Assembly (NCBI RefSeq): GCF_022965805.1 | Contig: NC_133109.1 | Location: forward strand, 2,743,001-2,807,000 | DNA from: Primulina eburnea | Taxonomy: Eukaryota > Streptophyta > Magnoliopsida > Lamiales > Gesneriaceae | Length of the DNA: 64,000 bases | Direction of reading: 5' to 3' | The notes under the pieces: model-generated | What the model saw: only the letters and a program-made list of their open reading frames with translations | The model's database searches: none | What the model was told of the DNA's origin: nothing | Made by a program: the position numbers and the translations under genes | Part shown: positions 1 to 9,421 of the stretch, in pieces | Position numbering within the stretch: position 1 is the first letter of the stretch | Layout of the letters: every line of letters begins with the position of its first letter

Positions 1-1515
1 GAACACCTTCCTGTGTTTTGCTAGGTTTTTAATAAACATCCCAGCAAAATTAACAACCCCTAAAAAACTTTGAAGTTGCTTTTTGTCTTTGAGATTTTCT
101 GGAAAATTCTGCACCTTTTCTACTATGTGTTCTTGCAGAATTATTCCTGACTCATCGATTTCAATTCCGAGGAATTCAATCTTTCTTGTAGCAATGACTG
201 CTTTCTTTTCAGATAAAACCAGTCCTTCTTTCTTGCAAACATTAGAGAAAATCTCCAAATGTTTAACATGTTCATTCATATCTTTGGATGCTATTAAAAC
301 ATCGTCGATGTAAACAAACATAAACTTGAAATAATCTTTGAAAAGATTATCCATCTTTCTTTGAAATATTTGGGGTGAGTTAGCCAATCCCATTGGTAAT
401 ACTTCCCAAATATAGTGTCCTTGAGGTGTGGAGAAAGCTGTGAATTTCTTGCTTTCTTCCTGCATCCGAATCTGATAAAATCCAGACTTGCAATCAAATT
501 TAGAGAATATCTTGGCATTGCGAATGCAACTAATCAAGTGTTCTCTACTAGGTATAAAATACCCATCAAACTCCAGAATCTTATTAATTTCTTGATAATT
601 AATAACCAATCTGGGTTTTCCTCGTTTAATCTCACCATGATTTCTTACCAGAAAACCTGGACTGCTATATGGTGACATACTTGCTTTGATTAATCCAAGG
701 TCCAAATGTTCCTTGATTATAATCTGCATATCCCTCTGATCAATGATGTTCATTGGGATGGGTTTACAACGGACAAATTCATACTCTTTGCCTTCCTTGA
801 TCTTAAGGCAAGCTCTGAGTTGATTTCTGTCCCACCATGCCAAGGGATCTTCGTTGTAATTTTCTTTGATCCTTTTCTTGACATCTTCCAGTGATACCTT
901 AGATTCAAACTCTACTTCATTTGTATGTAGAGTTATCTTAAGGCATTCTATATCTTCTGGTTGGAGTTCCTTATCTGCTCTTAACTGGAGCATTGTTTCT
1001 CCAAACCGTCTTGAATCCTTCATTTTTGGGTTCAGAAGTTTTCCTGAATCACCACGCTTGCTGCGAAACTGGATTGACAATTTTCTGTAAAATGCCTCTC
1101 TAAGTCTCTGGACTATGATTTTGTGAGCACATGGTGTTGTGAACACTAATCTTCTAGTCTCATTTTCTTGTGTATAGGACTTGAACATTTGTAGGAAATT
1201 ATTTCCTAACAATATGTCAGCTCCTGTATCATGAAAATAAATTGATGGTGTCTTTACCTTGTACCAAGGTGTTTGTCCAGCACCGCCAATCATGATTTCA
1301 GTCATCTTAATCCCTTTACATAAGATTAAGATTCTTCTGGAAAAATCTCTTCCAGCAATCTTGGGTAACTCTTCTTCCAAATTATTTGGAAAAACTCCTC
1401 GTTTTGCTGTACATATTCCAGCACCTGAATCAATATATGCAGCAAAGTATTCTGCCTTATATTGTTCATACAACATTCCTACTGGAATGTATATGGAGAA
1501 TGGGCTTGTGGTCAT
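1..1515 (-). CDS. Pararetroviral polymerase: aspartic protease and reverse transcriptase (3' end outside the window)
   Basis: The reading frame from ATG at 1515-1513 stays open for 505 codons to the left edge, so the stop lies outside the window. The start overlaps the stop of the preceding frame as ATGA, a stop-start coupling common in this family. The aspartic protease active site DSGAG is at residues 29-33. The reverse transcriptase follows, with its catalytic YIDD at residues 402-405 and a conserved LPMGL-type stretch about 35 residues earlier. RNase H is expected downstream but is not in view. I read the whole frame codon by codon and found no stop. The function is replication of viral DNA from the pregenomic RNA. 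An intact frame this long is unusual for an old integrated copy. Confidence 0.9.
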   Translation of the reverse strand, partial: MTTSPFSIYIPVGMLYEQYKAEYFAAYIDSGAGICTAKRGVFPNNLEEELPKIAGRDFSRRILILCKGIKMTEIMIGGAGQTPWYKVKTPSIYFHDTGADILLGNNFLQMFKSYTQENETRRLVFTTPCAHKIIVQRLREAFYRKLSIQFRSKRGDSGKLLNPKMKDSRRFGETMLQLRADKELQPEDIECLKITLHTNEVEFESKVSLEDVKKRIKENYNEDPLAWWDRNQLRACLKIKEGKEYEFVRCKPIPMNIIDQRDMQIIIKEHLDLGLIKASMSPYSSPGFLVRNHGEIKRGKPRLVINYQEINKILEFDGYFIPSREHLISCIRNAKIFSKFDCKSGFYQIRMQEESKKFTAFSTPQGHYIWEVLPMGLANSPQIFQRKMDNLFKDYFKFMFVYIDDVLIASKDMNEHVKHLEIFSNVCKKEGLVLSEKKAVIATRKIEFLGIEIDESGIILQEHIVEKVQNFPENLKDKKQLQSFLGVVNFAGMFIKNLAKHRKVF

Positions 1516-1985
1516 TGGATTTTCCACATTTTATCTTCTGCCATAAACTCCATTCCATACTCTAGACGTTTCCAGGGTTTATGTTCCTCGAGAAACTCTA
1601 GTCCAAGAATCAGTCGATCTGATTCCTTTCCTGAAATTCCTTGAATATGAACCTCCAATTCTCCGATATTGATCAGTCCTTGGTAAGTTCCTATCATTGG
1701 TTGTTCCAAATAGTATATTGAATTACAAGGAAATTGATTTCTTTGCTTTGTAATGTCAAATACTATTTCTACTTCCTTCCACCCTTCTGGGCATCTAAGT
1801 TTTCCTATTGTAGAAAAACTTTTCAGCTCCTGCTGGGTTTCTATGACATGCCTTTTATCCCATCTGTAACTTGTAATTCTATCTCCTTGAAAAGATAGTC
1901 TTCTTGATTCCAATCTAAGACTTTGATTCCTCTGTAGAATTGGTTTGTCTTGGATCTGGATATCTGTTTCCTGTATTAAAGGAAA
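1512..1985 (-). pseudogene. Movement-protein-frame extension after an in-frame TAG
   Basis: After the TAG that ends the movement protein ORF (1988-1986), the same frame continues without a break for 157 codons to a TGA at 1514-1512. No ATG stands at the head of this stretch; the first possible alternative start would be a TTG near 1913. Two explanations fit. The stop may be a nonsense mutation truncating a longer movement protein, or the segment may be reached by readthrough or re-initiation in the virus. The sequence has no recognised catalytic motif. Its end overlaps the polymerase start by four bases. I favour the C-terminal part of the movement protein polypeptide, with moderate confidence. 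Confidence 0.55.
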
Positions 1986-2747
1986 CTAAACTCTTTCTGG
2001 ATAAATTGCCTGAGCAACTTTTCCGAATATTTCAGGGATTTCAATAAACTCGTTTCTAATAAACAATTCAGAATGATGTGTATTAGATAGAGCATATGAA
2101 ATTTGATAGGTAATAGAATATGGCCTATTACCTTCTTTCATCAGCCTTTTTTCCTTAAAGTTCTGATGTAATGTCAAGGCTCGGCTGAAATCTCGATCTG
2201 CCAGGTTGTAGGCTATCCTTGGATAGATTACCCCTACAATTTTTCCTGCACAGAGGTTTCCTGAGATTGTTCCCAGTACTGAATCTTGTAGATTCCCCAT
2301 TCTTTTATCGCATATAGCAATATCGATTGGTGAATCTATCCCCTCTTTGAAAGTAGCCTTTATCATAATTTGGATTGCTCCGATATGAATCCAGGACATA
2401 GTCCTTGCTACTTCTATTTTGAGTTTTTGTAATTCCTCCTTAATTTCTTCGGAAGGAATTAACTGCATCTCCATTCTATTTCCTGTTAGTTCCATCGGGA
2501 TTGCCATTTCCCTTCTAGAAACTTTATAGATTAGGTGATGCTTTCTGTTTCTTAGGCCAAGACTTCCTAAGAACTTTTCTACCTGTCCTGCAGAGAAACC
2601 TTGGTATCTCTGTAGACTTGGATTTTCTCTCATGATTCTTTGAACCATGTTATGAGATATTGTTGTCTGGCTAAAAAACTCAGACAAATCTTCATGTGTT
2701 TCGTGTCGAAACACCTCGTCTTCAGTCAGATTCCGATTCTGTTCCAT
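1986..2747 (-). CDS. 30K-superfamily movement protein of the pararetrovirus
   Basis: This is a 253-residue frame. The central part, from about residue 110 to 220, has the pattern of 30K-type movement proteins: a hydrophobic IHIGAIQI strand, a charged segment with a conserved aspartate (SPIDIAICDKRM), and further beta strands ending near YSITYQISYAL. In the family these proteins act at plasmodesmata and carry virus between cells. The start overlaps the coat protein ORF by 26 nt in another frame. The frame ends at a TAG beyond which the same frame stays open, so this may be a truncated form. The assignment rests on motif pattern and on position between coat protein and polymerase. Confidence 0.75.
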   Translation of the reverse strand: MEQNRNLTEDEVFRHETHEDLSEFFSQTTISHNMVQRIMRENPSLQRYQGFSAGQVEKFLGSLGLRNRKHHLIYKVSRREMAIPMELTGNRMEMQLIPSEEIKEELQKLKIEVARTMSWIHIGAIQIMIKATFKEGIDSPIDIAICDKRMGNLQDSVLGTISGNLCAGKIVGVIYPRIAYNLADRDFSRALTLHQNFKEKRLMKEGNRPYSITYQISYALSNTHHSELFIRNEFIEIPEIFGKVAQAIYPERV

Positions 2748-4164
2748 CAGATTCTTCCTGACTTAAGACTTCTTCTTCTTCATATATACTCTCATCTGAG
2801 GCAATGTCCTCAAATCGGTATACTTGAATGAGATCTTGGTAATAAACTGCATCTTCTATATCCGGAGTAGGATCGAAGCGTTTAATACCTCTTTTCTCAT
2901 TTTCTGGACAGTTGGTCGAGATATGACCTCTTGCTCCACATGTCCAGCAATTACAATCCTTGAAGCTTTCATTGGCTCTAGTATGAGCTCTTCTGAAAGT
3001 TTTCTTTGTAGGTGTTCTTCCTATGCTTCGAGATGAACTCGATGCCTGGGATGATATCCTACTTCTTGATGGTCCGCTTCTTTGTCCAGATTTATAAGAT
3101 CTGGCTTTCTGTCTAGACCATACGGTTCTTGGTTTCCAAGAACTTCTTCCACTTCGTGCATAAGGATGAGTCCTAAAACGTTTCCTTTTATGCTTCTGTG
3201 GTTTACTTCCAATAATTGTTGGAAGATCATTTTCCTTACAACACAAAAGAGTTCTTTTGTTGATACCCCTTAGTCGTTTGTAATTTTTTTGTAATGCTGC
3301 CATGTGACACCATTCTGCCAATTTTCCTTTGAGGAAAGAGGCTCTTCTTGCCAATGTATCTGGATTACCAGGTACGTATTCCCTTATGAGCATTTCTCTC
3401 CAAGGACTTGGCATTTTTGCGAAGAAAAGCTGCATGGCTATATCTTCTTCGACTCCTGAATTCCATCTATATTTGGTGAATAACATAATGTATTCATCTA
3501 CCAAACATATATCATGTAATTCAAGACTATACAGAGATTGAGTATATTTTTTCTTCTTCTCTGTATCTTGACTGTTGAAATAGTCTACCCCTATAAAGTG
3601 TGCTTTGAATAGGGTAGCCATCTTTCCAGCGATCTCACTAAGAGATTCTCCAACTAGGACTGACTCCTTCATGTCTGCTGAAGTCATGTCCCAAGCAATT
3701 TTTACTGATCCCATAAGACTCATTTCCAAAAGTTTAATGAATCCTTCTTTGTTGAGATCAAGTGTTCCTGCTGCAATCCTCATAGCCGATGTCCAATCGT
3801 CTATGAGATCTTCTCTGTTTTTGAAGTCCAATACATCAAGGTTAAGCATAACCCCGTAAGGATGTCTAGGATCTAAAACAGTTTTCCCATAGGGTGTTTG
3901 GTGCAAAGGAATTTGAGTTCTCCTTGCCCTTGTTCCTGCTGGGTGTGATCCCCTACCAGTATGGAAATCAGTCTGAGATTCTCTCATATTCACATCATGA
4001 GATCCCATACTTTCCCTTGGTGGTTCCTGAGAAGATGACCAGGTTATTGCAGGTGGTGTTTTACCTACTGCTGTATTCATCTTTAGATCTACTACTTTGA
4101 GATTTGCGAAAGATTCCGCAAGCTCTTGTAGATCCTCCAAACCAATCCTTTCTAAAGTTGTCAT
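2722..4164 (-). CDS. Pararetroviral coat protein with CCHC zinc knuckle
   Basis: This intact frame has 480 residues. A helical capsid-core region covers roughly residues 90-310. A strongly basic Arg/Lys/Ser-rich segment follows at about 310-400 and probably binds nucleic acid. The zinc knuckle CWTCGARGHISTNC is at residues 406-419 with C-x2-C-x4-H-x4-C spacing. The C-terminus is very acidic (runs of Glu, Asp and Ser), as in other caulimovirid coat proteins. The ATG overlaps the TGA of the upstream small frame (TGATG). The decayed second copy of the virus carries the same N-terminal stretch at 17783-18046. Gag of a Ty3 element is the only serious alternative, and the neighbouring movement protein argues against it. 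Confidence 0.85.
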   Translation of the reverse strand: MTTLERIGLEDLQELAESFANLKVVDLKMNTAVGKTPPAITWSSSQEPPRESMGSHDVNMRESQTDFHTGRGSHPAGTRARRTQIPLHQTPYGKTVLDPRHPYGVMLNLDVLDFKNREDLIDDWTSAMRIAAGTLDLNKEGFIKLLEMSLMGSVKIAWDMTSADMKESVLVGESLSEIAGKMATLFKAHFIGVDYFNSQDTEKKKKYTQSLYSLELHDICLVDEYIMLFTKYRWNSGVEEDIAMQLFFAKMPSPWREMLIREYVPGNPDTLARRASFLKGKLAEWCHMAALQKNYKRLRGINKRTLLCCKENDLPTIIGSKPQKHKRKRFRTHPYARSGRSSWKPRTVWSRQKARSYKSGQRSGPSRSRISSQASSSSRSIGRTPTKKTFRRAHTRANESFKDCNCWTCGARGHISTNCPENEKRGIKRFDPTPDIEDAVYYQDLIQVYRFEDIASDESIYEEEEVLSQEESDGTESESD

Positions 4165-4516
4165 CAGATCAATTTCTTTTCTGAGACAGACTTGATTAGA
4201 TTGATCATCTTTTCTTCTTCAGTTAAGGGTTTTGACACCACTCTGGCCTTCCCTTGTTGATGTAACAAAGGTTCGGTACCAAAGGACGGTGGTAGCCAAC
4301 CTCCTGAAGTTCTTCTGTCTATACAGATTCATTGTTCTCTGAAGAATTTCTTCTGAGCAGATTTTGAAGTATGTTTTTACGGTTCTTTAAACCTTGTAAA
4401 CGCATACCTTTCGTTCTGAGTTCAGTGAAGCATGTACGTCGCTGTAGTTCTTGTTCTAATTGAATTATTTCCAGGGAAATAAGTTCAATTTCGAACTGGA
4501 TGGTAGTCCCTGGCAT
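4164..4516 (-). pseudogene. Small coiled-coil ORF, possibly virion-associated protein, broken by a frame change
   Basis: A 65-codon frame starts at ATG 4516 and stops at 4319. It is rich in Leu, Glu, Gln and Arg with heptad-like spacing, which suggests a coiled coil. Just past its stop another frame is open for about 50 codons and ends in a TGA that overlaps the coat protein ATG. The two halves look like one protein of roughly 115 residues split by a small indel near 4320. A short coiled-coil protein encoded near the coat protein is typical of virion-associated proteins in Caulimoviridae. The identity is inferred from shape and position. The second-half sequence is also recognisable in copy 2 near 18060-18180. 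Confidence 0.5.
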
Positions 4517-4518
4517 TT

Positions 4519-4812
4519 TTAACAGATCATTGACGATCTGGTTTTTTCAGCCTGTAAGAGTCTACCTTTTGTGTATGCAAGGTTTTGCAAACACTGCTGT
4601 CTTTCATCAGGAGATAAATTTCCTGATTCAATGAGTTGTTTCAGATGCTTTATAGAACATCTGAATAGCTCTATTCGGAAACTAATGTTTCTGGAATAAA
4701 GATTGAAATGATTTCGGGGATTCCTAAATCCTTTCATTTCTTGATACATGACATATACCGTCATATGTCTGATGTTTCCATCAGATCTGTACCATAACTT
4801 GATGGTCACCAT
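4519..4812 (-). CDS. Unrecognised 97-residue first ORF of the pararetrovirus
   Basis: This is the first ATG-led frame of useful length downstream of the primer-binding site. It ends two bases before the next ATG (4516). The protein is basic and mixed alpha/beta in appearance, with a C-terminal helical Leu/Gln/Arg-rich half. I do not recognise a domain. Its tight packing against the next ORF and its position suggest a genuine viral leader gene. Caulimovirids often have a small first ORF of unknown or transmission-related function. Copy 2 is truncated before this region, so no internal comparison is possible. Confidence 0.55.
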   Translation of the reverse strand: MVTIKLWYRSDGNIRHMTVYVMYQEMKGFRNPRNHFNLYSRNISFRIELFRCSIKHLKQLIESGNLSPDERQQCLQNLAYTKGRLLQAEKTRSSMIC

Positions 4813-5013
4813 TGGAACATACCTTTGTTCTCCTGTTTCTGATATCTAACAATAGTTAGATAAGCTTGTGTATATTCCAAAATATTGGAATAGTTCTTGT
4901 GAATTATTCTTCTCGAACTAAAGTTCGGATTCATAATTTTTTCGAAATTCTCCTTCTCATACATTTAGTTACTAGTAATAATAAAATTTTTGTGTTTGAA
5001 ATGAATTAACCAT

Positions 5014-5025
5014 GCTCTGATACCA
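5014..5025 (-). promoter_or_regulatory. Met-tRNA primer-binding site of the pararetrovirus
   Basis: The minus strand reads TGGTATCAGAGC, complementary to the 3' end of plant initiator tRNA-Met. Caulimovirids start minus-strand DNA synthesis at this sequence. It lies about 200 nt upstream of the first viral ORF. The sequence to its right no longer looks viral, so the integrated copy seems to begin at or next to this site. Confidence 0.85.
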
Positions 5026-5827
5026 TTTTGGAGGCGTGGGGATCAATTAAACTTAATAAAGGGAATAAGGGGTATTTATGTCTTTTTTAAAACTTTTAGG
5101 GAGTTTAAACAAAGTTTTTAGGTTTAGGGAGTTGAAATAAATTTTAGGTGGGTATTAGGGATTTATCTACAATTTACCCTTATTGTATTGCTATTCTAAA
5201 ATAATAAGTTTTGGTTTATTCCTATAGGATATCCTTTAATTGGTGAATTTATATTTCAATTTTCTATTTTTTTTATTTCATATATTTTTTATTTAATTAT
5301 TGACATAACATTGGAAAATTATAAAATCTCATCGAAAAAAATGTGAAGCAGTGGATTATAAATGTGAATTAAATAATATGATAAAAAAAACGTGCAATTT
5401 AAAAAAAAGCAAAAATATAATTTTTCACACTTTAAAGGTGAACAATATACAAAAGAAAATTGGCCTTATGTCCCATTGGCTTATAATTCTCCCGATGTGG
5501 CGTATCATTTGCCGCACGTAGGCGATGGATAGCATAGTGCATTAGGATATTTTAGGGTTACAAGCAATGTTAAGAATTTACAAACTAGCAGGTGAGAGGA
5601 TATGAGATATTTTTAAACATAAAACTCTCTAATGGTCAAGTCAAGACTATTATTGAAGAAAAAATATGAAAATTCAAAATTTAAATAATGAAATGTAAAT
5701 GATGAATTAAATTTTACCTCTATTATATCTTGGTACTTTTAAACAAAAGAAAGATCTTAAACTTTATCATGAAATAATTGATGGTCTTAAATCAAAGATT
5801 ATTTTCATTTGGATTTTACATTATTTG
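5026..5827. other. Intergenic, AT-rich, no gene seen
   Basis: The first part holds short GGG- and TTTAGG-like runs next to the virus junction and then A/T-rich DNA. I see no ORF, RNA gene or bounded repeat that I can support. Confidence 0.5.
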
Positions 5828-6950
5828 TTAGAATATTTCTATTGCCTTAAGTTTTATTGATTAATAAAATAGCAGCATCGAGCTGTTTCAGGTCAAACCG
5901 CTCCATAATTGTATTTTTCAGGATTTCAGACAGTTGGATCAGTTCAAGTTGTTCATATAAGTGCATTAGAAGATTAAGCTGTTTTGGGTAGAAATCAAGC
6001 CACATAATGCTGAACTATAGCAGCAAGATAACATCTTTCAAACTTACTCGCAGTACACGTGTTCAAACCGCTGAAAATCCAACCGCACTATGGATAGTCA
6101 GAAATTGGCTATTTAAATTGGATACCAGAAGTCAAGTCGTTCAATGTTTTTCCTATTTATAATGATTACAAATGTATCCTACCAACTCTCGAATCACACA
6201 AAGTTACCTATTTCATGTTGTCATGAACATTGAACCTTCAACTCATGTATCTCGAATTCAACATCATACGGAGATTGAAACTAAAGCTAAAGTTCCTCAA
6301 GTCAGACAACATAAGGACGAACGGTTCGACACTATGGGCAGACAGTTGCAAGAAATTATTAAGTATATGCAATGTGGTGATGCCAAAAAAATGGGAAATG
6401 GTGATGGATTACAAGACATTTGAAAAGCAGAAACATCGAGATGACAAAACAAGATATGAAGGGTCTAAGAAATTAAATGAAAACAGAAGAAGGAAGAACA
6501 GGAGAAGAAGAGGTGGGCGGTGGTGGAGGTGCTAGCCACAGGAGATAGATAGGTTTTTATATTTTTTTTGTAGATGTGTTAGGATTTTTTTTCTTGGACC
6601 TGTACAAATGACAATTCATTTGCTCAATGAAAAGCATTTGTTTTTTATACATCGCTTATTATGCTTAATGTAACTTTTTGTAAAGATTTGCAGCATGATT
6701 TTGTCGTCATCAAAAAAAGAAAAATTGTTAGCGTATTTCTTTTACACTAAGTTTTGTGATTGAATAAATAACGTCATCGGGCTATTTCAGGTCCAATCGC
6801 TCTTTGATTGTATTTTCAAGATTTTGGGCCGCTAGATCAGGTCAAGCCATTCAGACGAATGCTTAAGAACATCAAGCCGTTTTGACAAGAATTCTAGCCG
6901 CATAATGTCTGAACTCTACCTGCTATATATCATCTATCAACCTAAGGTGA
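5828..6950 (+). mobile_element. Decayed LTR-type element with two related terminal segments
   Basis: Segments at about 5828-6060 and 6727-6946 align in direct orientation. Both begin TGTTAG and share blocks such as the one around GGTCAAACCGCTC / GGTCCAATCGCTC and the CCGCATAATG / CCACATAATG block. The right segment is preceded by a purine-rich run after CGTCATC, as in many plant copia elements. The interior is only about 600 bp and encodes two overlapping short frames (6172-6423 and 6230-6535). The first is unrecognised and the second ends in a basic Arg-rich tail. This looks like a small non-autonomous LTR retroelement. The exact ends and a TSD were not found. Confidence 0.4.
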
Positions 6951-7299
6951 ATATTTTATAATTATGAGATAAATAAAATTTAAAATAATTTATAATATGA
7001 AATACATATATAAACAAATAATAAAGAAAACACAATCTTTTTTCTTTTTTTGGAAAGAGTTTAATTGAAGAACAAAATTATAGACATCATAATCTAATGT
7101 GTAAGAATTAATTTTGGAATTCAAAAAAAGTTTCACTAAAAGTTAATCGGATCTCTTCCTTAATTAATAGTGTAGATAAGAAGCCTGCCGAACAACTGTC
7201 AACCCTCGCATTCATAGGAAGAGAATGGTGGTGAGTTCTGATAGTTAAGACACCTACCTACATGTATGTTTGTGTTGCTCTAAATCCTGGCAAAAACTT

Positions 7300-7470
7300 G
7301 TGTGAGACGATCTCACGGGTAGTATTTGTGAGACAGATATCTTATTTGAGTCATCCATAAAAAATATTATTTTTTATGTTAAGAGTATTACTTTTATTGT
7401 GAATATGGGTAGGGTTGACCCGTCTCACAGAATAAGATCCGTGAGACGGTCTCACATGAAACTCACTCCT
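7300..7470 (+). repeat. GTGAGACGGTCTCAC repeat family, copy a
   Basis: A near-palindromic GTGAGACGATCTCAC opens the unit. GTGAGACGGTCTCAC closes it at 7441-7455, with a GGGTTGACCCGTCTCAC segment just inside. The AT-rich centre contains AAGAGTATTAC. The same layout recurs at six other places in the window. It resembles a short non-autonomous transposon (MITE-like). Confidence 0.7.
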
Positions 7471-8559
7471 AAATCATTCATTATTGCATGTCTATATCAC
7501 CGATTTGCTCTAAAATGAATATTTTTAAATATCATTTGACTGATAAGATGATATGATGAATGATATATCGATAAATTGAAATATAAAAATATAATAGCTA
7601 TTTTTTTAACTCCAATTATATATAAAAATATAATAGCTATTTTTTTAACTCCAATTATTGTAATAATCGAGTCAAACTCGACTCGAGATGTCGGATCTCG
7701 TCTTTGCATCGATTTTCAATTTTAATGATTTGGATTCATGGACAATATTTTTTTCTATATAAAATTTATTTAATTTGGGGAAAAAAAACGAGGACTAAGA
7801 ATTAAGGTTTAAGAGCCAGCAAGTGGTAGTGTTTGAATTTAATTTTTATATTCCAAATGAAAATCAAATCAAAACATATAAATTTCTACCTCGAATTTTG
7901 ATTTATTATACTAAAAAGGAATTAAGCCGTGGATGCAACGAACCTGCATGGCTATATTAAATAAAATAAAAATAGTCCGATCTTCCAAAAGTCATCATTT
8001 AATTCAAAATTCTTCCAACAGTAAATAATTTATGTGTAATAGTCAAAAAAATTAAATTAAATATATTATATTATTCGTGTACACACGTGCCCATTCCTAA
8101 ATTCCAACAAATATTAAATTAAAAGTCATATATTTGACGTTGATAAGTACATTTGACTAAGAAGTCAGTAGGTACAACGATTCATCCATACGGTCTCAGT
8201 CAATATGACAACACATCATTTTGTTGACTTTCCGTTGCTTCCAAGAACTGCATGGGCACCACCAAATTTAATGGATAAGACACACTAGTTGTTTTATATA
8301 TTTATATATTTTAAAATATATATTTTTAGCATATAGAGTTTAAAATTTGGGAAAATTTCAAATAAATCCCAAAACCTTAATTTCATTGAAATTTTACTCA
8401 CTTGTTCGTCAAAAGTTAGTTTGAGTTTCATATTATTTAGATTTTGCAAAATCATATTTGAACCTCTTTTTCGACCAGTAGCTTTATTATACGTATTGAT
8501 TCTGCCCAAAAGTATAGAGCTACGCAATGTTTTCAGCCTATATACCATGAATTATGTTT
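7471..8559. other. Intergenic, AT-rich; one 39 bp tandem duplication
   Basis: No gene is seen. At 7582-7618 and 7621-7657 a 37-base unit (ATAATAGCTATTTTTTTAAC core) occurs twice in tandem with a 39-base period. The rest is unremarkable AT-rich sequence. Confidence 0.5.
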
Positions 8560-9236
8560 TTTTTTAATAGTTTATCATGCTTTTGAATAAAAAATTAAAC
8601 ATTCTACCTATTGACTGAAATTTTGTCGGGTTTTATCTACTAGGTTTTATAGAATGCTCCTCACAGCCTAACCATACAGTCGCAATAGATGGTTCATGAT
8701 ATAAGTCCCTTCGACAGAATTTATCACAATCCTGTATTGTTTCTTACCTCAAGGGATATTAGAGAAGTTAATGAAAATGTTGACTGATACATTCATCTTC
8801 CTTCTGTCTTGATTTATATAGAAGTCTTAGTATATTGAAATCCGAACTTCAGACATATGAATTGATTTGCCAGTTGTGTCTAACATCTTTTAGTTGGTGC
8901 ACCACTAGTTAGTGGTCTGTCATGTTGTGGTGGTTGAATGGACCACCCTCCACTAGTGGAGTGGTTTGATCACATGCATTCTTTAACTTTTTCAGGGAAT
9001 CTTTTGCTTTTGAATGCTCCATGGGGAAAACGTGGCTTGTGTTGACTTTCACCACTTGGACTGGTCTCCGCATTATGTTTTCGGTTAGATCTGAGCCGAA
9101 AACTTTTCCCGAATTCTAGCATTTTCTGGTTTGGACATTCTGGAAATATTTTTAAGGCCATCTTCCAACATGAACTATATTGCAGAATTTCCGACAAATT
9201 TATTTACTTCCTGGCAACAAGTATTCTAAATGATGA
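8560..9236 (-). promoter_or_regulatory. Promoter-like intergenic region of pararetrovirus copy 2
   Basis: On the minus strand a TATATAAA box sits at 8820-8813, in the context CTTCTATATAAATC. This resembles the pregenomic RNA promoters of caulimovirids. Upstream of it (8880-8970) are inverted CCACTAGT/ACTAGTGG motifs. The region lies downstream, in viral sense, of transactivator-like sequence, which is where the large intergenic region of these viruses is found. The call is an inference from motif and position. Confidence 0.45.
8970..9197 (-). pseudogene. Possible 3' part of a pararetroviral transactivator ORF, copy 2
   Basis: This 75-codon minus-strand frame starts at a TTG and is rich in Lys, Arg, Ser and Pro towards its end. 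It has no recognisable motif. It lies just before the promoter-like TATATAAA and on the viral sense strand, so it may be the C-terminal end of the transactivator frame seen at 13.1-13.7 kb, separated from it by the nested insertion. It could also be chance. Confidence 0.3.
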
Positions 9237-9421
9237 TCGAGACGACCGTCTAGGTGGTGCCTAGGCGGTAAGCGGCCCTTGACTGCTCCGTCTATGCATG
9301 AGGTAGTTGTTTTAGAGGACCCAAGCTATACAGCCAGGGACGGATCCAGGAATAAAAGTTGAGGGGGGCTTGAACTCAATATGATAAGTTATATATTATT
9401 AAAAAAAATACATTATATCGT

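Larger units (their letters stand above)
1..5025 (-). mobile_element. Endogenous pararetrovirus (Caulimoviridae), copy 1, runs off the left edge
   Basis: On the minus strand the order is: Met-tRNA primer-binding site, about 200 nt of leader, a 97-codon ORF, a broken coiled-coil ORF, a coat protein ORF with a zinc knuckle, a 30K-type movement protein, then protease and reverse transcriptase open to base 1. Neighbouring ORFs touch or overlap by a few bases, as in compact viral polycistronic RNAs. Coat protein upstream of movement protein and polymerase resembles the cavemovirus/solendovirus arrangement more than caulimovirus or badnavirus, but I do not assign a genus. RNase H and any transactivator would lie left of the window. 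Damage is light: one in-frame TAG after the movement protein and one frame break in the small coiled-coil ORF. This is a genomic copy. Nothing shows whether it is expressed. Confidence 0.9.
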
